Assembly (NCBI RefSeq): GCF_900217815.1
Contig: NZ_OBMT01000009.1
Coordinates: forward strand, 1-64,000
Source: Rhodobacter maris
GTDB taxonomy: Bacteria; Pseudomonadota; Alphaproteobacteria; Rhodobacterales; Rhodobacteraceae
DNA length: 64,000 bases
Reading direction: 5' to 3'
Below are positions 53,541 to 63,800 of the stretch, piece after piece; position 1 is the first letter of the stretch, and every line of letters starts with the position of its first letter. Both the position numbers and the translations under genes were made by a program. Below the pieces are notes generated by a model, which made no database searches, was not told the DNA's origin, and saw nothing but the letters and a program-made list of their open reading frames with translations.

Positions 53541-56015
53541 TCAGGGCTCCGGCTCGGCGGGGGTGAGCCGTGTGATGCCCGAGGCGGCAGCGCGCGCCAG
53601 CTCCGGGTCGAGCGACATCGGCACATATTCGCCCCGCCGCCACAGATCGGCCAGATCGTCGTAATGACCCGAGAGCGGATGGCCCGATTGACCGGTCGAG
53701 ATCACGAAAACCGAGCTGTCCGGATCGGCAAAATCGTATACGCCGCGGTAGCCCGCGCCGTTCACATTGGCGAAGGGTTCGGGGCCGTCGCCTTCTGTCA
53801 CGCCACGGTTGAGGGTGAAATCGCCCCCCGAGGTCGACTGGCGAATGTTCATGATCCAGCCCAGCAGCCGGTTGTGACCGAGCACCGTATGATCGTGATG
53901 CGCCTCATGCGCGTCGCCCCAGCGCCAGCTCTCGATCTTGGGGCCGTATTTTTCCTTCAGGCTCAGGAGCGCCGCATCGAGCGAAACCCGCGCGATATCG
54001 GTGCAGCTCTCTTGCGGGGCGGATTGCAGCACGTCGCACCAGCGCGCTGCGCCATTGGTGTTGCGCAGCACCCGCTCGAGAAAAAGCGGCTGGAGATGGA
54101 TGAATTTCGCGGCCAGCTCCGGGCCAAGCTCGTCGCGCAGGAGCCGGTTCTGAAACTCGCGCATCCAGGCCGCATAAATGAGCGGTTCGGGCAGATGCTC
54201 GTTCATGTCTCCGTCCCAGGCCGCCAGAAGCTCCAGCGCGCGCTGGCGGAAGCGTTCGGGCGTGCCCTCGGGCGCGGGTGCGCCGGTGAACCACAGATCG
54301 GCCCCCACCAGCGGCAGCAGCCCCCGCGCGGCGGGCGAAACAGTGTCGAGCTGGGCGGCGATGAAGCTCTCGCGCGAATGCACCTCACGCTCCCCCATCA
54401 GCCGGGTGAGCCGGGTCACCCGCTCGGTATCGCCCCAGTCGTAGCTCACATGCGCGGGGAAGGGGCGGTCGATCATCTTGTTATTCGTCGTGATGACAAT
54501 GCCGCCCTCGGGGTTCTCGACCCGCGGGTTCTCGGCATAGGGCAGCCGCCCCTGCCAGCGGTTTGCGGCGATCCAGCCCGGTGCGGGCATCCGTCCGCGT
54601 GTGGCATGGGCCGCATCGCGTTTGGGCAAGGCGCCGAGGGTCACCATGCCGACGGTTTTCTGATCGGCGAGGGTGAGCGTGACCGAGGGGGCGATGAAAC
54701 CCGCGCCCGCATTCACTGCCGCGTCAACGCTTTGCGCCTTCATGATCGCAAGCGCGGCGCTCATCGAAGTATCGGCGGGCGAAAGCGCCGACCAGGCCAG
54801 GCTCATCACATGCCCCGGGGGGGTGACGGTGGCGAGGTCAAAATGGCCCGTGGGCAGAACCGGGCCATTCTCGCTCCAGCGCAGGGTGAGGGTGACGGGC
54901 GTGGCATCCTTGACCGCGACGATCACCTTGCGGGTGCGGAACTCGGCCCAGCCCGTGGGCGTGCGGTAACGCTCGGGGTTTTGCGGATCCAGTTCTTCGA
55001 CGAAGAGATCCTCGTCATCGGCATAAGACGCGGCGATGCCCCAGCCGAGCTTCGCGCTGCGTCCTGAAAGGATCAGCGGCACACCGGGGATCGTGGCCCC
55101 GATCACACCGCCCGAGGCCAGCTCGAGCCGGGCGAGATACCAAAGCGAGGGCGCCGTGAGGGGAGAATGCGGGTCGTTGGCCAAAAGCGCGCCGCCCGCG
55201 GCAGAGCGGGCGGGGGCCGCGGCATAGGCATTCGAGGCGGCGGCAAAAGCCGGTTCGACGAAGGGTGAGAGCGCGCCTTCGGCATCTGCGTTCGCGCCGC
55301 GGCTGTCGCGCGGAGCAGAAGGGAAAAGCGCCGCGTAATCGGGCAGCGCCATCACGCCCGCGCCCGGCACGTCGGGCATCAGGTCTTCGACCCAGCCCTG
55401 ACCCAGCAGCGAGAGCCGGGCCCGCAGCACCTCGGTGTCGATCTGGGTTGCGCTCTGCGCGGCCATCAGCTTCAGGATGGCGATCGAATCCGCGGGGGTC
55501 CAATAGGCGATCTGCGCGTCGAACAGGAAGAATTCCGGCGCGCCGCGGCCGAGAGCGTCCTGGTTCACCGTCTCGATCCAGGCGTTCACGCCGCGGGCAT
55601 AGGCATCGAGCGCAGCCGTGGTGGCGGGATCCTGCGCGGGGACCGAGGCGACGGCGGCGCCATAAAGATCAAGCCTGCGCATCAGCTCGTCGGTTTTCAG
55701 CGTTCTGGCCCCGAAGATTTCGCTCAACCGCCCCTGCACGGTGCGGCGCAGCATCATCATTTGCCAGAGCCGGTCCTGCGCATGGGCGAGGCCGAGGGCA
55801 AAAAACACATCCGTATCGGTTGCGCCGAAAATATGGGGAACGTTTTCAGTCGTGCGCACGATCTCGACCGGCGCGCTGAGCCCGGGCAGGCTGTAGCTTG
55901 CGTTGTAATCGGGCAGCGAGCGGGCGGCGAAATACCAAAGGCCACCAAGCCCGATTCCCAGCGCGGCGAGGGCAAACGAGACGAGGCGGACGATCCAGCG
56001 AAACAGGCGATACAT
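53541..56015 (-). CDS. Penicillin acylase-family N-terminal nucleophile hydrolase
   Basis: 824 residues, one N-terminal membrane helix or signal anchor (LVSFALAALGIGLGGLWYF). The family's alpha region (TENVPHIFGATDTDVFFALG and AQDRLWQMMMLRR) is followed by a spacer and the beta-chain start at about Ser261 (ASNAYAAAPARSAAG), then LLANDPHSPLTAPSLWYLARL, the mature nucleophile region. Such precursors cut themselves and hydrolyse amides: beta-lactam side chains, acyl-homoserine lactones or cyclic lipopeptides. The natural substrate here is not known. Stand-alone gene, convergent with hflX with 54 bases between stops. Confidence 0.88.
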   Translation of the reverse strand: MYRLFRWIVRLVSFALAALGIGLGGLWYFAARSLPDYNASYSLPGLSAPVEIVRTTENVPHIFGATDTDVFFALGLAHAQDRLWQMMMLRRTVQGRLSEIFGARTLKTDELMRRLDLYGAAVASVPAQDPATTAALDAYARGVNAWIETVNQDALGRGAPEFFLFDAQIAYWTPADSIAILKLMAAQSATQIDTEVLRARLSLLGQGWVEDLMPDVPGAGVMALPDYAALFPSAPRDSRGANADAEGALSPFVEPAFAAASNAYAAAPARSAAGGALLANDPHSPLTAPSLWYLARLELASGGVIGATIPGVPLILSGRSAKLGWGIAASYADDEDLFVEELDPQNPERYRTPTGWAEFRTRKVIVAVKDATPVTLTLRWSENGPVLPTGHFDLATVTPPGHVMSLAWSALSPADTSMSAALAIMKAQSVDAAVNAGAGFIAPSVTLTLADQKTVGMVTLGALPKRDAAHATRGRMPAPGWIAANRWQGRLPYAENPRVENPEGGIVITTNNKMIDRPFPAHVSYDWGDTERVTRLTRLMGEREVHSRESFIAAQLDTVSPAARGLLPLVGADLWFTGAPAPEGTPERFRQRALELLAAWDGDMNEHLPEPLIYAAWMREFQNRLLRDELGPELAAKFIHLQPLFLERVLRNTNGAARWCDVLQSAPQESCTDIARVSLDAALLSLKEKYGPKIESWRWGDAHEAHHDHTVLGHNRLLGWIMNIRQSTSGGDFTLNRGVTEGDGPEPFANVNGAGYRGVYDFADPDSSVFVISTGQSGHPLSGHYDDLADLWRRGEYVPMSLDPELARAAASGITRLTPAEPEP

Positions 56016-56113
56016 CGAAACCCTCGCGAGGCCGGGCGTTGACGGGGCAGGCGAGGGCGTTACTAGATCGGGGGAACAGAAGTTTCAACGCGCAAACCGC
56101 GCGAGGAGGGGCA

Positions 56114-56986
56114 ATGGCAAGGCTGGCATTTCTGGGGCTCGGCGTGATGGGGTTTCCAATGGCGGGGCATCTGGCGGCGAAGGGCCACACGGTCAAGGTC
56201 TATAATCGCACCCCTGCCAAGGCCGAAGCTTGGGTGGCGCGTCACGGGGGGACAATGGCCGCGAGCCCGGCCGAGGCCGCCGCGGGGGCGGACTTCGTGA
56301 TGGCCTGTGTGGGCAATGACGATGATCTGCGCGCCGTCTGCCTTGGCGAAACCGGGGCTTTTGCGGGGATGCGACCCGGCGCGATCTTCGTGGATCACAC
56401 CACGGTTTCGGCCAAAGTGACGCGCGAACTTGCCGCCGAGGCCGCGGCGCGGGGACTGGGCTTTGTCGACGCGCCGGTCTCGGGGGGGCAGGCGGGGGCG
56501 GAGAATGGCGCTCTTTCGGTGATGTGCGGTGGCGATGCGGCCTGTTATGCCGCGGCGGAACCGGTCATCGCGGCTTACGCGAAAATCTGCCGACGGCTGG
56601 GCGAGAGCGGCGCGGGGCAAATGGCGAAGATGTGCAACCAGATCGCGATTGCCGGTCTCGTGCAGGGGCTCGCGGAATCGCTGCATTTCGCGCAGAAGGC
56701 GGGGCTTTCGATCCCGGAGCTGGTCGAGGTGATCAGCCAGGGCGCGGCGGGAAGCTGGCAGATGGCGAACCGGGCAGGCACGATGGAACAGGGCAAGTTC
56801 GATTTCGGCTTCGCCGTCGACTGGATGCGCAAGGATCTCGGCATCTGTCTCGCCACGGCGAACGAGACCGGCGCGAGCCTGCCCGTCACGGCGCTTGTCG
56901 ATCAGTTCTACAAGGATGTTCAGAAGATGGGCGGCGGGCGCTGGGACACTTCAAGCCTGATCGCGCGGCTGCGAGCGGGCGGCTGA
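56114..56986 (+). CDS. 3-hydroxyisobutyrate dehydrogenase-family oxidoreductase
   Basis: 290 residues. N-terminal NAD(P) site GLGVMGFPMAGHLAAKG (near 7-23), VDAPVSGGQAGAENG loop (near 120), and catalytic Lys in GQMAKMCNQIAIAG (Lys near 174). The family includes 3-hydroxyisobutyrate dehydrogenase, tartronate semialdehyde reductase and glyoxylate reductase; the substrate cannot be told from sequence alone. ATG 56114 follows GCGAGGAGGGGCA. It ends before a strong terminator and is convergent with ssb. Confidence 0.88.
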   Translation: MARLAFLGLGVMGFPMAGHLAAKGHTVKVYNRTPAKAEAWVARHGGTMAASPAEAAAGADFVMACVGNDDDLRAVCLGETGAFAGMRPGAIFVDHTTVSAKVTRELAAEAAARGLGFVDAPVSGGQAGAENGALSVMCGGDAACYAAAEPVIAAYAKICRRLGESGAGQMAKMCNQIAIAGLVQGLAESLHFAQKAGLSIPELVEVISQGAAGSWQMANRAGTMEQGKFDFGFAVDWMRKDLGICLATANETGASLPVTALVDQFYKDVQKMGGGRWDTSSLIARLRAGG

Positions 56987-57015
56987 AGCGCACGGCACGC
57001 GTTACGGCAAAGACC

Positions 57016-57040
57016 AAGGGGGCCTGTCAGGCCCCCTTTT
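57016..57040. terminator. Rho-independent terminator between oxidoreductase and ssb
   Basis: AAGGGGGCCT, loop GTC, AGGCCCCCTT then TT: a perfect 10-base stem with GC-rich core and T-run on the + strand. It ends the oxidoreductase transcript and, with its A-run, may also act for ssb from the other side. Confidence 0.85.
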
Positions 57041-57042
57041 CG

Positions 57043-57561
57043 TCAAAACGGGATGTCGTCGTCGAAATCCGACCGGCCGCCCCCTGCCGGGGCCGCGCCC
57101 CCGCCCGAGGGGCCGCCATAGCCCGGGCCGTCATCATAGCCGCCGCCGTAACCGCCGCCCTGGTTGCTGCCGCCGTAGTTGCCGCCACCGCCCGAGCCAC
57201 CGCCTTCGCCGCGCCCGCCCAGAAGGGTCATGTTGCCGCTGAAGGGGCGCAGCACCACTTCGGTGGTATAGCGTTCCTGGCCGCTCTGATCGGTCCATTT
57301 GCGGGTTTCGAGCTGGCCCTCGATATAGACCTGTGAGCCCTTGCGCAGATATTGCTCCGCGATCCGCGCCAGCGGCTCGTTGAAGATCGCCACCGAATGC
57401 CATTCGGTGCGTTCCTTGCGCTCGCCCGATTGCTTGTCGCGCCAGGTCTCGGTGGTGGCGATGCGCAGGTTGCAGACCTTGCCGCCGTTGGAAAAGCTGC
57501 GCACTTCCGGGTCGCGCCCGAGGTTGCCCACCAGAATGACCTTGTTCACCGATCCCGCCAT
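57043..57561 (-). CDS. ssb: Single-stranded DNA-binding protein
   Basis: 172 residues. An OB fold with [40 protein letters not shown] and [20 protein letters not shown], then a long glycine-rich linker ([17 protein letters not shown]...) and the acidic tip DFDDDIPF that docks partner proteins. Binds ssDNA as a tetramer in replication, repair and recombination. ATG 57561 follows GGAGAGCGAG. Divergent from the lytic transglycosylase. Confidence 0.97.
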   Translation of the reverse strand: MAGSVNKVILVGNLGRDPEVRSFSNGGKVCNLRIATTETWRDKQSGERKERTEWHSVAIFNEPLARIAEQYLRKGSQVYIEGQLETRKWTDQSGQERYTTEVVLRPFSGNMTLLGGRGEGGGSGGGGNYGGSNQGGGYGGGYDDGPGYGGPSGGGAAPAGGGRSDFDDDIPF

Positions 57562-57717
57562 CTCGCTCTCCCATGTGCAGGGGTCGGGGCCGACCCGCGC
57601 GATTCCGAATTGGGCGACACCCTACAGAACCGGGGCGGCGACGGAAAGAGGCGGCAAAAGCTTGCCGGGTTATGCGCGAGAGTTCCCCAAGGCTCTGGGC
57701 AAACGGCGGATTTTTGC

Positions 57718-57723
57718 TATAGT
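57718..57723 (+). promoter_or_regulatory. Candidate -10 element for the lytic transglycosylase gene
   Basis: TATAGT lies 19 bases before the first ATG of the transglycosylase gene after an AT-rich stretch. The matching -35 hexamer (CTGGGC at 17 bases) is poor, so this is only a candidate. Confidence 0.35.
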
Positions 57724-57741
57724 GCCGCCGATTGCACCAGG

Positions 57742-58371
57742 ATGGATGATCGCATGATCAGATTTGTCGTGACGCTCGGGATCGGGATCGGCCTTGCGCT
57801 TGGCCCAGTGGCCGCCCCGATGGCGGGAGCGGAAGGGCTCGTTATCGGGCGCAAATCGACGAAATCGCAAACTTTCCTGCGCGCGAGCCAGTTTGCCCTG
57901 CTCGACGGGCGGCTCGCGGGGCAATATGCGAACTCGACCCGGCTGCGCCCCGATGCGCCGAAGGCGGGCGAAACCGCCGCGGCGACGCCGCGCTATTCCG
58001 GCAGGTATCGTGGCCAATATCTGCATCACGCCAAGGCCGCGGCGGCCAAGCATGGCGTGCCCGAAGACCTGTTTTTGCGCCTTGTCCAGCAGGAAAGCGG
58101 CTGGAACCCGGGCGCGGTCTCGCCCAAGGGGGCGACCGGGCTTGCCCAGCTCATGCCGGGCACCGCGGCGCGGCTTGGCGTCGATCCGAACGATCCGCTC
58201 CAAAACCTCGAGGGGGGGGCGCGCTATCTGCGCATGATGTACGACCGCTTCGGCAACTGGCGGCTGGCGCTTGCCGCCTATAACGCCGGGCCCGAGGCGG
58301 TGGACAAGGCGGGAGGGGTGCCGAATTACGCGGAAACGGTGAATTATGTGCGCGTGATCTACGGCAGTTAA
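57742..58371 (+). CDS. Lytic murein transglycosylase (SLT domain)
   Basis: 209 residues from ATG 57742; a second in-frame ATG four codons on (57754) begins the signal peptide directly ([20 protein letters not shown]) and may be the true start. The C-terminal SLT domain has the catalytic Glu in [10 protein letters not shown], then [20 protein letters not shown] and [20 protein letters not shown]. It cleaves peptidoglycan glycans with 1,6-anhydro ends in the periplasm. Single gene, ended by the hairpin at 58400-58427. Confidence 0.88.
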   Translation: MDDRMIRFVVTLGIGIGLALGPVAAPMAGAEGLVIGRKSTKSQTFLRASQFALLDGRLAGQYANSTRLRPDAPKAGETAAATPRYSGRYRGQYLHHAKAAAAKHGVPEDLFLRLVQQESGWNPGAVSPKGATGLAQLMPGTAARLGVDPNDPLQNLEGGARYLRMMYDRFGNWRLALAAYNAGPEAVDKAGGVPNYAETVNYVRVIYGS

Positions 58372-58399
58372 CACTCGAAGATCGCCGCGCAACATAAAG

Positions 58400-58429
58400 A
58401 AAAGGCGTGGGAAATCCCGCGCCTTTTCT
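58400..58429. terminator. Rho-independent terminator, transglycosylase/SYLF
   Basis: AAAAGGCG ... CGCCTTTT with an inner GGG/CCC stem, 28 bases after the transglycosylase stop, with A-run and T-run on the two sides. It can serve both convergent genes (transglycosylase and the SYLF lipoprotein). Confidence 0.8.
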
Positions 58430-58445
58430 GTTTGCGCCGAACGGA

Positions 58446-59003
58446 TCAGGGCAGGATGCGGGTGTATTTCGTGCCCGCCAGCGACGCGCCGACGATGAGC
58501 CCGGATTGCCCGAACACCTGCACCACCACGGGGGCGAGGGTCGTTGTCGTATCGGTGCCGATTGCGGCGCCATGATCGGGGAGCGCATAGCGCGCATCGG
58601 CGCCAAGCTCCCAGCCGTCGGCATGGCGAAAATCTGCGAGCGCCTTTTCGGTCATGAAGAACAGTGCATGGGCATATTGCTGTGCACCGATCTGGAAGCC
58701 GAAGCTTGCCGAGGCAGCGGAATAGTAATCCACCGTCACATTGTTGATGCGCAGCGCGCCGCGCCCGAAGGCACCGCCGACACCGAAGCCCGCCTCGGTC
58801 ATCAGGGGCATGTAGAGCACGCCCACCGATTTATCGAGCAATTGCTGCGTCGAGGGGAAATTGCGGATCATGTAGTCGCGCGTGGCATCGACCCGTGCGT
58901 CGATCTTGGCGGCGCCGTTCGAGCCCACGCCATTGCCGCAGGCGGCAAGGCCCAAAGTCGCGCCGCCGGCCACCAGAAGGCCGCGTCTGGAAAGAAGTGT
59001 CAT
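58446..59003 (-). CDS. SYLF-domain (Ysc84-type) lipoprotein
   Basis: 185 residues. Signal LLSRRGLLVAGGATLGLAAC with a lipobox-like LAAC (Cys22), then the SYLF/DUF500 fold: GVLYMPLMTEAGFGVGGAFG, YYSAASASFGFQIGAQQYAH, ALADFRHADGWELGADARYA and TTLAPVVVQVFGQSG. SYLF proteins bind lipids; bacterial secreted members are of unknown role. Two convergent genes share its terminator. The gene upstream, hemB, runs in the same direction 118 bases away. Confidence 0.82.
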   Translation of the reverse strand: MTLLSRRGLLVAGGATLGLAACGNGVGSNGAAKIDARVDATRDYMIRNFPSTQQLLDKSVGVLYMPLMTEAGFGVGGAFGRGALRINNVTVDYYSAASASFGFQIGAQQYAHALFFMTEKALADFRHADGWELGADARYALPDHGAAIGTDTTTTLAPVVVQVFGQSGLIVGASLAGTKYTRILP

Positions 59004-59121
59004 CTGCTCGCTCCGTTCTGTCCCGGGATTGAGGCTCCGGGTCTGTTGTCGGGGTGAGGAATTCTACCCCAGGCGGGCCCGCTTGTCATGCGCGATGGAC
59101 GGGCCCGGCGGGAATCGGCGT

Positions 59122-60120
59122 TCAGGCGCCGATCAGTTCGGCCGCCTTGGGCGCGAAATAGGTCAGCACGCCATCGCAGCCGGCACGGCGGAAAGCGAGC
59201 AGGCTTTCGAGCATGGCCTTGTCATGGTCGAGCCAGCCATTGCGGATCGCCGCCATCAGCATCGCATATTCGCCCGAAACCTGATAGGCATAGGTCGGCA
59301 TCTGGAACTCGTCCTTCACGCGCCGTACGATGTCGAGATAGGGCATGCCGGGCTTCACCATCACCATATCAGCGCCTTCGGCAATGTCGCGCGCGACATT
59401 GCGCAGCGCTTCGTCGCTGTTGCCGGGGTTCATCTGATAGGTCTTCTTGTCGCCCTTGAGCGCGCCCGAGGCGCCGACCGCATCGCGGAACGGACCATAG
59501 AAGGCAGAGGCATATTTGGCGGCATAGGAGAGGATCGCGATATCCTTGTGGCCCGCCGCTTCCATCGCTTCGCGCAAGGCGCCGATGCGCCCGTCCATCA
59601 TATCGGAGGGCCCGAGAATATCGGCCCCGGCCTCGGCCTGGGCAAGCGCCATTTTCACCAGCGCCTCAACGGTTTCATCGTTGAGGATGATGCCGTCGCG
59701 CACCAGGCCATCGTGCCCGTTCGCATTGTAGGGATCGAGCGCGATATCGGTCATGATCGCGACATCGGGCACGGCGGCTTTCATCGCGGCAATCACCTTG
59801 TTGGTGAAATTGCCCTCGGCCCAGGCCTGCTCACAGGTCTCGGTTTTCACCGCCGGATCGGTATAGGGGAAAAGGCAGATCGCCGGAATGCCGAGCTTTG
59901 CCGCGAGTTCGGCGGCCTCGATCGCCCCCTTCATCGTGCGCCGCACCACGCCCGGCATCGAGGAGATCTCGACATCCGCGCCCGGCACATCGGTGATGAA
60001 GATCGGCCAGATCAAGTCTTTCACCGAAAGGCGGTGTTCCTGGGCGAGATCGCGCAGGCCGGCGCTGCGGCGCATCCGGCGCAGGCGGTTGGTGGGGAAA
60101 GGGGGGGTGATCAGGGTCAT
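59122..60120 (-). CDS. hemB: Delta-aminolevulinic acid dehydratase (porphobilinogen synthase)
   Basis: 332 residues. The Schiff-base lysine is in MVMVKPGMPYLDIVRR and the second in ILSYAAKYASAFYGPFRDA; SDMMDGRIGALREAM and DVAIMTDIALDPYNANGHDG follow the metal-site region. It joins two 5-aminolevulinate to porphobilinogen for heme and bacteriochlorophyll. In place of the zinc Cys triad the sequence reads ALDPYNANGHDG, fitting the Mg-dependent, Cys-poor form of Rhodobacter. ATG 60120 follows AAGGAGAATGTTACC; the longer in-frame start is not needed. Confidence 0.95.
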   Translation of the reverse strand: MTLITPPFPTNRLRRMRRSAGLRDLAQEHRLSVKDLIWPIFITDVPGADVEISSMPGVVRRTMKGAIEAAELAAKLGIPAICLFPYTDPAVKTETCEQAWAEGNFTNKVIAAMKAAVPDVAIMTDIALDPYNANGHDGLVRDGIILNDETVEALVKMALAQAEAGADILGPSDMMDGRIGALREAMEAAGHKDIAILSYAAKYASAFYGPFRDAVGASGALKGDKKTYQMNPGNSDEALRNVARDIAEGADMVMVKPGMPYLDIVRRVKDEFQMPTYAYQVSGEYAMLMAAIRNGWLDHDKAMLESLLAFRRAGCDGVLTYFAPKAAELIGA

Positions 60121-60250
60121 GGTAACATTCTCCTTTGTCGCTTCGGTGCCACGGATCGGCGGGAGGCTCAAGCCCCGCAATGTCGCGCCCGGCTTGCAAC
60201 GCGCGCCTGAATGGGCCACACCGGGGCAGGCGAAAGAGGCGAGCATCCCG

Positions 60251-60784
60251 TTGAGCATCCTGCAATTGATCTTCGATTTGATCGATATGCGATCGTTTTC
60301 GAACCTGTGGTACTGGATCGCTCTGGCGGTAACCTGGTCGACGGCCTCGCATTGGGTGCTGGGCGTGCCTTTTGACATGGTGCAGCAGGCGCGGCGGCGC
60401 GGCGGACAGGCCGCCGAGGACATGATGACCCTGACCGGCGTGAATGTGCGCAGGCTCGTGATGATCGGGCGGGAGGCGGGGGCGATGGTCGCGCTGGGGG
60501 CAGCTTTCGTGCTTTCGAGCCTTGTCGTGCTGGGATTCGGCTACGGGATCGAATTTGCGCAGGCGGTCGCTTTGCTCGCGTTGCCGCTCGCGGTGGTGGC
60601 GGGGTTGAGCCTGCGGATGGCGGCCCGGATCGCGCCGGTGCTGGCGCGAGATCCTTCTCCCGAGGAGGTTGCGCGGCTTTTGATGCGGCACCGGCTTCGG
60701 GTGCAAGTCGTGGGGATTGTCGCGATCACGATCACCGCGCTCTGGGGCATGTTCCAGAATCTGCGCATTTCCATTCTGCATTAA
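60251..60784 (+). CDS. Conserved Rhodobacterales membrane protein
   Basis: 177 residues from a TTG at 60251 (AGAGGCG twelve bases before). About three or four membrane helices; the start has FDLIDMRSFSNLWYWIALAV and TWSTASHWVLGVPFDMVQQARR, and later YGIEFAQAVALLALPLAV and RLRVQVVGIVAITITALWGM. From memory, close relatives in Rhodobacterales carry the odd label component of SufBCD complex, but nothing here supports an Fe-S role. Divergent from hemB and followed, after 110 bases, by mfd. Confidence 0.65.
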   Translation: MSILQLIFDLIDMRSFSNLWYWIALAVTWSTASHWVLGVPFDMVQQARRRGGQAAEDMMTLTGVNVRRLVMIGREAGAMVALGAAFVLSSLVVLGFGYGIEFAQAVALLALPLAVVAGLSLRMAARIAPVLARDPSPEEVARLLMRHRLRVQVVGIVAITITALWGMFQNLRISILH

Positions 60785-60894
60785 ACCATCTGTCGAACGG
60801 CCCTTGATCTGGTTTGAGGTTAAACCGGTTTGGCGCAGTTCGGCACGATGCGGCTTGGCCTTGACAGCGGGGGGGATCCCGTTAGGTCTCGGCC

Positions 60895-63800
60895 ATGGAG
60901 CACTTTCTTCTTTCCGGCGCCCCCGAGGGCTATGATGCAAAACTGCTGGCGCGCGAGATTGCGCGCGGGCAAAGTGTGGTGCATGTGGCGCGCGATGACC
61001 GCCGCATGGAGGCGATGCGCGCGGCGCTCGCCTTCTTCGCCCCCGCAGTGCCGGTGCTCAGCTTCCCGGGGTGGGATTGCCTGCCCTATGACCGGGTCTC
61101 GCCCAATCCCGATATCTCGGCGGCGCGGATGGCGACGCTGGCCGCGCTCGCCGCCGGGAGCCTGCCTGGCCCCTTCGTGCTGCTCACCACGCTGTCAGCC
61201 GCCACGCAACGCATTCCGGCGCGCGATCTTGTGGCAGGGGCCAGCTTCTCCGCGCGCGTGGGGCAGCGCATAGATGAAAAGAACCTACGGCAATTCCTTG
61301 TAAGAATGGGGTTTTCGCCTGCATCTACTGTTTCCGAACCGGGCGATTATGCGGTACGCGGCGGCATCATCGACATTTTTCCGCCCGGGGAATCCGGACC
61401 GGTCCGTCTCGACCTTTTCGGCGACCAGCTCGATGGCGCGCGCCGCTTCGACCCGGTCAGCCAGCGCACCACCGAGAAGCTCACGGTGATCGATCTCGCC
61501 CCGGTGAGCGAAGTGATCCTCGACGAGGCCTCGATCACCCGGTTCCGGCAGAACTACCGCGTCGAGTTTGGTGCGGGCGGCGCCGATGATCCGCTTTACG
61601 AAGCGGTGAGCGCCGGGCGCAAACACGCGGGGATGGAGCACTGGCTCGGCTTCTTTCACGAAAGGCTCGAGACGCTGTTCGACTATCTGCCGGGCGTGAC
61701 GGTGATGCTCGACGATCAGATCGAGCCGCAGCGGATCGCGCGCTGGGAGGGAATTGCCGATCAATATGACACCCGGCGCGAGGCCATGACGCGCCGCGAC
61801 CGGCTCGATACCGTGTACAAACCCGCCCCTCCGGGGCTTCTCTATCTTGATGGCAAGGCTTGGGAGAACGAGCTCATAAACCATCGAGTGCTGAAGCTGC
61901 AAGTGCTTGCGGCGCCACCCGGACCCGGTATCCTCAATGCCGGGGCAAAGATCGGGCGCAATTTCGCTCCCGAACGACAGCTTGAAAATATCAGCCTTTT
62001 CGGGTCTTTGAAAACTCATATTGAGATCTGCCTGAAACGCGGCCCGGTGGTTGTGGCGAGTTGGTCCGAGGGCGCGCGCGAACGGTTGAAGGGGCTTCTG
62101 GAGGATGAGGGGCTCATTGGCGCTCATCTCATAAGTGATGCGCGCAGCATTGCCGGGCTCAGCCTCGCGGTCTGGCCGCTTGATGCGGGATTTGAGGCTG
62201 AGGGGCTGACGATCATCTCGGAGCAGGATGTGCTCGGCGACCGTCTGGTGGCAAAACCGCGCCGCAAACGCAAAGCCGAGAACTTTCTGACTGAGGCGCA
62301 GAGCCTTTCGCCGGGCGATCTCGTCGTCCATGTCGATCACGGGGTCGGCCGCTACAGGGGGCTTGAGACGATCTCGGCGCTTGGCGCACCGCATGACTGC
62401 GTGCTCCTTGAGTATGCTGGCGGAGACCGGCTCTATCTTCCTGTTGAAAACATTGAGCTTCTGAGTCGATACGGGCATGAAGACGGACTTCTCGACAAGC
62501 TCGGCGGCGGCGCTTGGCAGGCCAAAAAGGCGAAGCTAAAGGAGCGGATCCGGCAAATTGCCGACCGGCTGATGCGGATTGCGGCAGAGCGGCTTTTGCG
62601 CGCCGCGCCGATTCTGGAGGTGCCGCATCATGAATGGGAGGCTTTCGCCGCACGTTTCCCCTATAGTGAAACCGAGGACCAGCTCAGCGCGATCGAGGAT
62701 GTTGTGACTGACCTTGGCTCGGGCCGGCCGATGGATCGGCTCGTTGTGGGCGATGTCGGCTTTGGCAAGACCGAGGTGGCGATGCGCGCGGCCTTCATCG
62801 CGGCGAATTCCGGCATGCAAGTCGCGGTTATTGCGCCCACGACGCTGCTCGCGCGGCAGCATTATAAGACCTTTGCCGAGCGCTTCCGCGGCACGCCGCT
62901 CACAGTAAAACCGCTGTCCCGCTTCGTCTCCGCCAAGGCCGCCACGCAAACCCGCGAGGGGCTGGCTGAGGGCACGGTTGATATTGTTATCGGCACGCAT
63001 GCGGTTTTGGCGAAGGGGGTAAAATTCCGCAACCTTGGGCTTTTAATTATTGATGAAGAACAACATTTTGGCGTTCAGCACAAAGAGCGCCTGAAGGAGA
63101 TGCGCTCCGAGATCCATGTTCTGACGCTCACCGCCACGCCGATTCCGCGGACGTTGCAACTGAGCCTCACGGGCGTGCGCGATCTCTCGATTATTGGCAC
63201 ACCACCGGTCGATCGGCTCGCGATCCGAACTTATGTGAGCGAATTTGATGCGGTCACGATCCGCGAGGCGCTGTTACGGGAACATTATCGGGGCGGGCAG
63301 AGCTTTTATGTGGTGCCGAGAATCTCGGACCTCGCCGAAGTCGAGGACTTCCTGCGCAGCCATGTGCCTGAAGTCAGCTTCATCGTGGCGCATGGTCAGA
63401 TGGCGGCGGGCGAGCTTGATGACAGGATGAACGCGTTCTACGACGGTAAATATGACGTTCTGCTTGCGACAACGATCGTTGAATCGGGGCTCGATATCCC
63501 GACCGCGAATACGATGGTGGTGCATCGCGCGGATATGTTCGGCCTGTCGCAACTCTACCAGATCCGGGGCCGGGTGGGGCGCTCCAAGTTGCGCGCCTAT
63601 TGCTATTTGACCACGAAGCCGCGCCTGCCCCTCACGCCACAGGCGACCAAGCGGCTGCGCCTTCTGGGAAGCCTCGACAGCCTTGGCGCCGGGTTCAATC
63701 TCGCCAGCCAGGATCTCGATCTGCGCGGCGCGGGCAACCTTCTGGGCGAAGAGCAATCGGGCCATATCAAGGAAGTGGGTTATGAACTCTACCAGGCGAT